A DNA stretch of 64,000 bases, taken from NCBI GenBank assembly GCA_034717495.1, contig JAYELL010000013.1, positions 1 to 64,000 of the forward strand. Reading direction: 5' to 3'. The stretch's first letter is position 1, and each line of letters starts with the position of its first letter. This document shows, piece after piece, positions 34,005-41,500 of this stretch. Below the pieces are notes generated by a model. The model worked only from the letters and a program-made list of their open reading frames with translations, searched no databases and was not told where the DNA came from. Both the position numbers and the translations under genes were made by a program. Source of the stretch: Chloroflexota bacterium (GTDB taxonomy: Bacteria; Chloroflexota; Anaerolineae; JAAEKA01).

Positions 34005-35010
34005 TGAGCTTCACCGGCCTGTTTTCTCGATAGGATTGCCAGGCAGCCAGACCCATCACCACGGGCATCCGGCCGTCGGTTCCTGTCACCAATGGTTGTC
34101 TGTCGGTCAGCACGGCATCGACAAAATCACGCATCTCCAGAAGAAACGACTCCGCGTAACGTTCCAGGAAGAAGTAGAGGGGCTTGCTGCGCTGAACCGC
34201 GTTGGCGTCCATGACCGTCACACTGTTGGGATAGTTGTTGGATGCTGACACATTGCCCAGCGATCCCAACAATTCCACCCGCTGATCGTAGCCATACCTG
34301 GCCTCGCGGCAATTGGCGATCGTGCCGATTGCTCCATTCTCAAATCGCAGCACGGTGAGGGTTGTATCCACATCCCCTGCGGCGCCGATGGCAGGATCCA
34401 CCATGATACCTCCTGCCACAAAGACCTCCTCTACCTCGCAGCCCATCAGGTAGCGAGCCATGTCGAAGTCGTGAATCGTCATGTCGAGAAAGATTCCCCC
34501 TGAAACCTTGATATAATCGATGGGCGGTGGTTCGGGGTCATGGCTGGTGATATGAAGGAGTCGCGGCTCACCAATGCGGCCCTCAGCTACCAGATCGTGG
34601 ACCCGCTTGAAGTTCGGATCGAAACGCCGGTTGAATCCCACCTGGAGCTTGACGCCCGCAGCCGTAACGGCAACGAGGGCTTGATCGATTTTCTTCAGGT
34701 CATGGTCGATGGGTTTCTCGCAAAACACATGTTTGCCTGCTGCTGCAGCCTCTTCTACGATTTGTGCATGGGTATCGGTGGCGGAGCAAACGATTACGGC
34801 ATCGATGTCATCCCGTTTCAATAGATCGTGGTAATCCTCTACAGCGAGAGGAATCCGGAAGGCATCGGCGGCTCGTTGAGCAGCCTCCTGGAAGATATCG
34901 GCGACGGCAGCCAGATTTGCTTCTGGAATGCGAAAAGCCAGGTTCTCGGCGTGTAGGCGGCCAATCCGTCCGGCGCCGATGAGTGCAATGTTAATTTGGT
35001 CAGCAGGCAT
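33991..35010 (-). CDS. iolG: Inositol 2-dehydrogenase (Gfo/Idh/MocA family)
   Basis: 339 residues. The NAD-binding motif is IALIGAGRIGRLHAENLA, the catalytic Lys lies in FCEKPIDHD, and the substrate region VGFNRRFDPNF, DPEPPPIDYIKVSGGIFLDMTIHDFDMARYL and CREARYGYDQRVELLGS is the standard IolG pattern. The enzyme oxidises myo-inositol to 2-keto-myo-inositol (scyllo-inosose). GGAGG lies 7 bp before the ATG at 35010. It is on the opposite strand to iolM, iolN and iolO and no operator A copy is visible before it. A TACACT hexamer on the minus strand near 35068 may be its -10 box. It is followed by the overlapping CDF gene. Confidence 0.9.
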   Translation of the reverse strand: MPADQINIALIGAGRIGRLHAENLAFRIPEANLAAVADIFQEAAQRAADAFRIPLAVEDYHDLLKRDDIDAVIVCSATDTHAQIVEEAAAAGKHVFCEKPIDHDLKKIDQALVAVTAAGVKLQVGFNRRFDPNFKRVHDLVAEGRIGEPRLLHITSHDPEPPPIDYIKVSGGIFLDMTIHDFDMARYLMGCEVEEVFVAGGIMVDPAIGAAGDVDTTLTVLRFENGAIGTIANCREARYGYDQRVELLGSLGNVSASNNYPNSVTVMDANAVQRSKPLYFFLERYAESFLLEMRDFVDAVLTDRQPLVTGTDGRMPVVMGLAAWQSYRENRPVKLSEVG

Positions 35011-35104
35011 GGGTGCAACCTCCTTGAAATGGCATATTCTCGCGGGGAACTCTGCGGATTAAAGTGTACCATCACTTATGGGCAGTGTCCAGACCCTGTT
35101 CCTG

Positions 35105-35134
35105 TTGTCACGATCCTGCAATCTGCACTACAAT
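35105..35134 (+). promoter_or_regulatory. Promoter of the AEC permease gene, possibly leaderless transcript
   Basis: TTGTCA at 35105-35110, an 18-bp spacer and TACAAT at 35129-35134. Transcription would start near 35141-35142, that is at the ATG at 35142; the alternative ATG at 35133 overlaps the -10 box. Confidence 0.55.
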
Positions 35135-35141
35135 GCCGTGC

Positions 35142-36086
35142 ATGGTGATCATCGATATCCTGGCTCCGATTATTATCCTGGTGGCGTTGGGCACACTTCT
35201 GCACCGAACAGGTTTCCTCTCCAGGGATTTTTTCCGGAAGGCCAATCATCTTGTCTACTGGGTTGGATTGCCCAGCCTGTTGTTTCGCAAGACGGCCAAT
35301 GCAATGCCACAGTTTGGCGCCGCTGTCAGCATTGTTTTCATGTTGTTGGCGGGCATGGTGGGTTGCCTGATCCTGGGCTATCTGGTGGCTGGGCGATTGG
35401 GGCTGAACAGACCGGCCAGGGCTTCGTTTATCCAGGGCACCTATCGCAGCAATCTGGTCTATGTGGGATTGCCAGTGGTGCTGTATGCCCTGGCGGCCTT
35501 TGACACCAATACACCCGAGACGGAAGCGCTGGCTTTGCTGGCTATTGCGCCTATGGTTCCCTTCTACAATGCTGTTGCGGTGATGCTCCTCCTTGGAGCC
35601 GAAGAGCGGCTGGAATTTAATGTTCAACAGCAGATGATCCAGATGCTACGAGGTGTGGTTACGAATCCGCTGGTCATTGCCTGTGTGCTGGGCGTGGCGT
35701 TTGCCTACGCTGGCTGGTCGTTGCCGTTGTTTGTCGACCGAACCCTCGAGGCACTGGGCCAGATGGCCTTGCCGTTGGCCCTTTTGGGCATTGGAGCGTC
35801 GCTGCGGCTACGGACGATCCGCGAGGGTGGCAGGGTGGCGCTGGCTGGCTCCCTGATCAAAATCCTGTTTGCCCCTCTGGTAGGATTGTTGGTCGCCCTG
35901 GCCGTCGGCATATCAGGGATAGAAATGCAGATAGGACTGCTCTACCTGACAATGCCAACGGCCGTCATGTCCTACGTGATGGCTGATCAGATGGGGGCTG
36001 ATGGGAGGTTGGCAGGCAGCATCGTCGTCATCTCCACGGTCCTCGCGATGCCCGCTCTTTCGGTTGTGTTGGCACTGACCGCGTAA
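35142..36086 (+). CDS. AEC-family (auxin efflux carrier-like) transporter
   Basis: 314 residues with about ten membrane helices. Family-typical segments are LAPIIILVALGTLLHRTGFLS at the N-terminus, FIQGTYRSNLVYVGLPV in the first half and LPLALLGIGASLRLRTI and MPTAVMSYVMADQMGAD in the second. Bacterial AEC proteins export or import organic acids such as malate or malonate. The ATG at 35142 is chosen because the promoter at 35105-35134 would start transcription at that point; no Shine-Dalgarno is visible before it, which fits leaderless translation. The gene is divergent from iolG. Confidence 0.8.
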   Translation: MVIIDILAPIIILVALGTLLHRTGFLSRDFFRKANHLVYWVGLPSLLFRKTANAMPQFGAAVSIVFMLLAGMVGCLILGYLVAGRLGLNRPARASFIQGTYRSNLVYVGLPVVLYALAAFDTNTPETEALALLAIAPMVPFYNAVAVMLLLGAEERLEFNVQQQMIQMLRGVVTNPLVIACVLGVAFAYAGWSLPLFVDRTLEALGQMALPLALLGIGASLRLRTIREGGRVALAGSLIKILFAPLVGLLVALAVGISGIEMQIGLLYLTMPTAVMSYVMADQMGADGRLAGSIVVISTVLAMPALSVVLALTA

Positions 36087-36111
36087 GGCACGGTCAAAAC
36101 CCCATTTTTTG

Positions 36112-36120
36112 TGGTATAAT
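36112..36120 (+). promoter_or_regulatory. Extended -10 promoter of the BTAD regulator gene
   Basis: TGGTATAAT, a perfect -10 with TGn extension, lies 87 bp before the GTG at 36207. A weak -35 (GGTCAA) lies about 17 bp upstream. The preceding CCCATTTTTT tract adds curvature. Confidence 0.6.
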
Positions 36121-36206
36121 TGACTTGTGCCTTTTTCAGCGAATCGGTATTGGTGAGACCGGTAAGATCGACAACAGGTGACCAGCCAGTCAGAAAAGAA
36201 TGAATC

Positions 36207-38135
36207 GTGACTCAAAATCCTGTGGATACGGTCTCTGCCCTGATCGAAGAGAGTTACGCCCTGGAGCGGACAGGGCAGATTGGTCCCGCGTTGCGACGTG
36301 CGCGCAAGGCTCTGGAAGAGGCACATGTTTCTGGAGCAGATGAAGAGGTCGCCGCGGCACTGACTGGCGTCGCCCATTGCCAACATCACCTGGGTCATTA
36401 CGAACAGGCGTGTGCCCTGGCTGAGCAAGCCCTGGCCCACACTTCCCCTGATTCGCGAGCCAGAGTCGATGCCCTGCGGATTTTGGGTAGCTGTGCCCAC
36501 GAGTCCGGCGATCTCACAACAGCCGAGCAGTTCTTCCATTGTGCCATCGACATCGCCCGCGAACTTGGACACTACCATGCCTTGCAGAGCTGTCTCCATA
36601 GCCTGGCCGCCTGCGTTTACATACCGCGCGGCCAGTTCGAACTGGCCCAGGCCGCCGACGAGGAGTCGCTTCGCCTGGCGTTGGAATTGGACATGTCAGA
36701 GGTGGTCTGGTTCCCGCTGGCAACGATGGGCTGGGTCTACTGGGTGACGGGCCAGCGGAAGCGTGCCCTCGCGGTCACCGAAGAGATGCGCGGCTTCGTC
36801 CAATCGGGTTCTATGGCCGAAGGCTATTACTATTGCCTGCGGGCCGATCTGGCCCAGGATGGCGAAAACCCCGAATCTGCTCTGCCCCTTTACACCCGCG
36901 CCCGTGCCATTGCTGAGGTGATCGGCGACCCAGGCCTGAATGCTGAATTGCGAGTGGGGTTAAGTCGTTACCACCGCAAAACCGGCAATGCGCCTGCGGC
37001 CTACAACTGGGCCGACGATGCCTTGACCATCGCGCAACGCTCAGGGTGCCGCGACCTTCAAGGATGGGCGCTCATCGAGCGGGGGCGGGCTGCCTGGGAG
37101 ATTGGCGATCTCACCCAGGCCGAGTCCGATCTGGTTACCGCCATCGGGGTGCTCACGTCCATGCAGGCGCATTATGACTTGGCGCGGGCCAATTTTCTTT
37201 TGGCTGCGCTCTACCAGCAACAGGGACGGCCCGAGGCAGAATCCATCTGGCTGGAGGCTGTCGCACCGATCGTAAATGGCGGATATGCCTTTCTGTTGGA
37301 GAGAGAACAGACGCTGGCCTTCCCTTTGCTGGCTCATTACCTGAACAGCGATGACCCGCACGTGGCAACCCTCTCCATCCGGTTATTGGATCACCTGATG
37401 TGCGTGCCCCCACCGCCCCTCCATGTCTATGCCCTTGGACGCTTCCATGTGCGGCAGGGCAGGCGCGCCATCCCGGACCAGACCTGGCGGCAGCGTAGAG
37501 CCGGGGAGTTGTTCCGGCTGTTGCTGGTCAGTTTCAATCGTACTGTTCTGCGCGATCAGGTTATGCATGCCTTGTGGCCCGACAAATCCCCAAGATCGGC
37601 GCAATCGCTCTTTCACCAGGCGACCTCGTCTCTGCGCAGGGCATTGGAACCCGATTTGCCGGACAAGTTCCCGTCCCGTTACCTGACCGTAGACGGGGGT
37701 CGAGTTACCCTCCAATTGCCGGAGGACTCGTGGGTAGATTTCGAGGCCCTCGAAAAACACATCGGAAACCAGGATTGGCAGGCGGCCCTGGAATGTTACC
37801 GGGGCGATCTGTTCCCAGGTGATCTGTACGCCGATTGGCCGGTGGCGCGGCGTGAGCGTTTGAAGCAACACGTCATCCGGGCGGCCCTGGCAATAGCGAA
37901 GGATGCACTGCCGGAGCACCCCGACAAGGCGTTGAACGCCAGCCGCCGTGTCCTGGCGCTGGAGCCGTGGCAGGAGGAGGCTGTGCTGTTGGGAATGAAG
38001 GCGTGCGTTGCGCAGAACGACCGTGCCGGGGCAATACGACTCTATCAAGAGTTGGAGCGCTCTTTACGGGAAGAACTCGCTATCATGCCCCAGAAGGGGG
38101 TACAGGACTATTACCGATCTGTGGTTTCAACTTGA
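36207..38135 (+). CDS. BTAD/TPR transcriptional regulator with C-terminal DNA-binding domain
   Basis: 642 residues. Residues 1-395 form tetratricopeptide-like repeats (AHVSGADEEVAAALTGVAHCQHHLGHYEQACALAEQAL and similar units). From about 400 an OmpR-type winged helix follows (LHVYALGRFHVRQ, RRAGELFRLLLVSFNRTVLRDQVMHALWPDKSPRSAQSLFHQATSSLRRAL), and from about 510 a bacterial transcriptional activation domain (VDFEALEKHI, YRGDLFPGDLYADW, LYQELERSLREEL). SARP regulators usually carry the DNA-binding part at the N-terminus; here it is C-terminal, as in many Chloroflexota. The GTG start is followed directly by MTQNP-like coding. The targets may be the dockerin genes downstream (inference). Confidence 0.85.
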   Translation: MTQNPVDTVSALIEESYALERTGQIGPALRRARKALEEAHVSGADEEVAAALTGVAHCQHHLGHYEQACALAEQALAHTSPDSRARVDALRILGSCAHESGDLTTAEQFFHCAIDIARELGHYHALQSCLHSLAACVYIPRGQFELAQAADEESLRLALELDMSEVVWFPLATMGWVYWVTGQRKRALAVTEEMRGFVQSGSMAEGYYYCLRADLAQDGENPESALPLYTRARAIAEVIGDPGLNAELRVGLSRYHRKTGNAPAAYNWADDALTIAQRSGCRDLQGWALIERGRAAWEIGDLTQAESDLVTAIGVLTSMQAHYDLARANFLLAALYQQQGRPEAESIWLEAVAPIVNGGYAFLLEREQTLAFPLLAHYLNSDDPHVATLSIRLLDHLMCVPPPPLHVYALGRFHVRQGRRAIPDQTWRQRRAGELFRLLLVSFNRTVLRDQVMHALWPDKSPRSAQSLFHQATSSLRRALEPDLPDKFPSRYLTVDGGRVTLQLPEDSWVDFEALEKHIGNQDWQAALECYRGDLFPGDLYADWPVARRERLKQHVIRAALAIAKDALPEHPDKALNASRRVLALEPWQEEAVLLGMKACVAQNDRAGAIRLYQELERSLREELAIMPQKGVQDYYRSVVST

Positions 38136-38188
38136 GACCTGACATTGGGGGGAAAGCAACCGGTTACTCTCCCGTTGTTTGAAAGGAT

Positions 38189-38243
38189 ACTGACGAAGAC
38201 CTTCGAGGATTTCAAACCTCGGAGGTCTTGTATTTCTGTCAGT
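38189..38243. repeat. Nested inverted repeat after the BTAD gene
   Basis: Inner arms AAGACCTTCGAGG (38196-38208) and CCTCGGAGGTCTT (38217-38229) differ at one position and enclose an 8-nt loop. Outer arms ACTGAC (38189-38194) and GTCAGT (38238-38243) extend it. The sequence resembles GAGGTTT/GAGGTCT-type mobile palindromes common in Chloroflexota genomes; it may also end the BTAD transcript. Confidence 0.65.
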
Positions 38244-38288
38244 AAAGTGTCAGTTCGGTCTGATACAAAAGAGGTATTTGGAGGCCCT

Positions 38289-38513
38289 ATGCGCGAGATT
38301 CAGACGTTTGTTCTTCGACTGCTGGTGGATACAGATGAGCCGCACGCCCTGCGTGGCGTGCTGCGCGCTGTTGTGGACGACGAAGAACACTCGTTTACCG
38401 ACGAAGAATCGTTGTTGCCGTTGCTGCTGCGGATGAGTCGCGGAACGGTAGGATCTCTTGCAGATTGTGATGGCCAGGAGAGTTCCCCACAGGACGATGA
38501 TCAACCCCAGTAA
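38289..38513 (+). CDS. Small acidic protein of unknown function
   Basis: 74 residues, starting MREIQTFVLRLLVDTDEPHALRG and continuing VLRAVVDDEEHSFTDEESLLPLLLRMS, with a disordered acidic tail (DGQESSPQDDDQPQ). It reads as a compact folded domain of about 50 residues and has coding character like its neighbours. I have the impression of similar small proteins near BTAD-type genes in Chloroflexota but assign no function. The ATG at 38289 is preceded by a weak GAGG (7-bp spacing). It lies between the BTAD regulator and the first dockerin gene. Confidence 0.55.
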   Translation: MREIQTFVLRLLVDTDEPHALRGVLRAVVDDEEHSFTDEESLLPLLLRMSRGTVGSLADCDGQESSPQDDDQPQ

Positions 38514-38559
38514 GATGGTTCCCCTGAAATCTGGCATGCTATTCAAAGGAGAGCGAATC

Positions 38560-41500
38560 ATGAAAATCCCAATGCGAATGACTCTTTTCACAGTTAATCT
38601 GGGCCTGTTGATGGCTGGGATCTTCATGCTGGGGGGCGCCGGTTTGCCAGAAGTTACCCTGGCCGCGCCCCAGGTCTGCGTGCCCGGCCCCCACAGCGGG
38701 ATCATCACCGGTACACAGCAATGGTGTGCTGCTGATAGTCCCCACCTGCTCACCGCTGATGTCACCGTGCCCGCCGGGGTGACCCTAACGGTCGAAGCCA
38801 ACGTGACCGTACAGGCTGCCAACTACGTGGAGCTTCTGGTGGAAGGCCACCTGGCAGCGCCGGGCACGCCCACCCAGCCCATCACTTTCACGTCGTCCAC
38901 TGACAGCGGCCCCGGCCAGTGGGCCGGTATGGCCTTTGACGGCGGCACTGGACACATCAGCTACGCCACCGTGCGCTATGCCGGACATCGTAACTATGTC
39001 ACCGACGCTGCCTTTGGAGCTTGGGCGCGCAGCAATATCGCTATCAGCAATGTGCTGTCCGGCGAGGTGCGCCTCGAGAATGTGACCATCAGCGATATCA
39101 CCTCAACCAACCAGGATATGGGCATTTACGTTGGGAACAGCAACCTGGTCGTGACGGATTCGCTGTTCACCGGGATCGGCAACGGAAGTGTTTACGTCTT
39201 TCCCGATACCCCTCTCTACATCGCCGGGGGTGACAGCGAAGTGACCCTGTCCAACAATACTTTTACTGCCAACGATACCAACACCATCGTTCTGCAAGCG
39301 GGCGCCATGATGAACCACGACACGACCCTGACCCAGCAAAATGGCCTGGATGGGTACGTGCTGGAACAGGATTTCACAGTGCCACCCACCGTCACATTGA
39401 CCCTGGAACCGGGCGTGACATTCATGAGTGGCCATGTCCACGGGGAATTTGTGATAGAGGGCCACCTGGAAGCCCTGGGCACACCGGCAGAGCCCATCAC
39501 TTTCACCTCGCTGGCTGACAGTGCTCCTGGTCAGTGGACTGGCCTGGTGTTCGACGGTGGTACGGGTCACCTTCGCCACGCCACGGTGCGTTACGCCGGG
39601 CAGCGTAACTATGTCACCGACGCTGCCTTTGGAGCTTGGGCGCGCAGCAATATCGCTATCAGCAATGTGCTGTCCGGCGAGGTGCGCCTCGAGAATGTGA
39701 CCATCAGCGACATATCCATGGGCCCGGCCGAGCAGGAGATGGGCGTTTACGTAGGGAACAGCAACCTGGTCGTGACGGATTCGCTGTTCACCGGGATCGG
39801 CAACGGAAGTGTTTACGTTTTTCCCGATACCCCTCTCTACATCGCCGGGGGTGACAGCGAAGTGACCCTGTCCAACAATACTTTTACTGCCAACGATACC
39901 AACACCATCGTTCTGCAAGCGGGCGCCATGATGAACCACGACACGACCCTGACCCAGCAAAATGGCCTGGATGGGTACGTGCTGGAACAGGATTTCACAG
40001 TGCCACCCACCGTCACATTGACCCTGGAACCGGGCGTGACATTCATGAGTGGCCATGTCCACGGGGAATTTGTGATAGAGGGCCACCTGGAAGCCCTGGG
40101 CACACCGGCAGAGCCCATCACTTTCACCTCGCTGGCTGACAGTGCTCCTGGTCAGTGGACTGGCCTGGTGTTCGACGGTGGTACGGGTCACCTTCGCCAC
40201 GCCACGGTGCGTTACGCCGGGCAGCGTAACTATGTCACCGACGCTGCCTTTGGACATTGGGCGCGCAGCAATATCGCTATCAGCAATGTGCTGACCGGCG
40301 AGGTGCGCCTGGAGAATGTGACCATCAGCGATATCACCTCAACCAACCAGGATATGGGCATTTACGTTGGGAACAGCAACCTGGTCGTGACGGATTCGCT
40401 GTTCACCGGGATCGGCAACGGCAGCTATTATGTCTTTCCCGATACCCCTCTCTACATCGCCGGGGGTGACAGCGACGTTTCGCTGATCAATAACACCTTC
40501 ACTGCCAATGATTTCAACAATGTCGTTCTGCAAGCAGGCGCCATGATGAACCACGACACGACCCTGACCCAGCAAAATGGCCTGGATGGGTATGTGCTGG
40601 AACAGGATTTCACCGTGCCGCCAACAGTTACACTGACTGTTGAACCAGGCGTGACTGTGAAAGGGGGGCTGGAGAGCAATCGCGCTGAATTGCGAGTTGA
40701 GGGACACCTGGACGCCATCGGCACGCCGACACAACCAATTACCTTCACCTCTTTTTACGATAATGCCCCGGCCCAGTGGCCCGGTCTGGTCTTCGAGGGC
40801 AGCGCGGGCGCCGGCACGGGGCTTCTGCGACACGCCACCGTTCGCTATGGGGGAATCGGGAATAGCGTGCTGGACTCATCGGGTGACTATCATAGTGGCA
40901 GCAACATCACCGTCTCGAATGTGCTGACCGGCGAGGTGCGCCTGGAGCACGTGACGATCGAGGAGGAATATCACTGGGATGGCTGGCACCATTATGGGGA
41001 CCATGGTCTCTATGTCAACGATGGGATTGCCTCCATCGCTTCATCGATTATTGAGGATAACTGCGATAGCGGCAACGATGACAGCGGTATTTACGTGGCC
41101 GGGGACAGCCGCGTGCTGATCGACGACAGCGTGATCCAGGCCAACATCGCCCCCGGTATTGTCGTCGAGGGCGATGTTGCCTTTGTCAGGGTAATGAGCT
41201 CAAATGTTGCTGGTAACGCAGGGGATGGCGTGCGCAATATCGGCGATGCAACGGTTATCCTTAGCGGCGATCCGGACGAGGGCAACGTCATCGCCTATAA
41301 CCAGGACTATGGTGCCAATCAGACCAGCCTGACCGGCCTGATTATCGCTACCAACAATTACTGGGGAGACCCGAGTGGCCCCACGCATCCTGGAAATCCC
41401 GCAGGAACTGGGGAGCCGGTCACGGATCGCGTGCTTTACGATCCCTGGCTTACAGAGGTTCCCTCGGGCGCACCTCCCAACGATGGGCTGGTTCTGGCGT

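Noticed and set aside
39103-40257. Long minus-strand open frame of 384 codons
   Set aside because: It lies wholly within the repeated beta-helix gene and its own translation is repetitive in step with it; it is a shadow frame.
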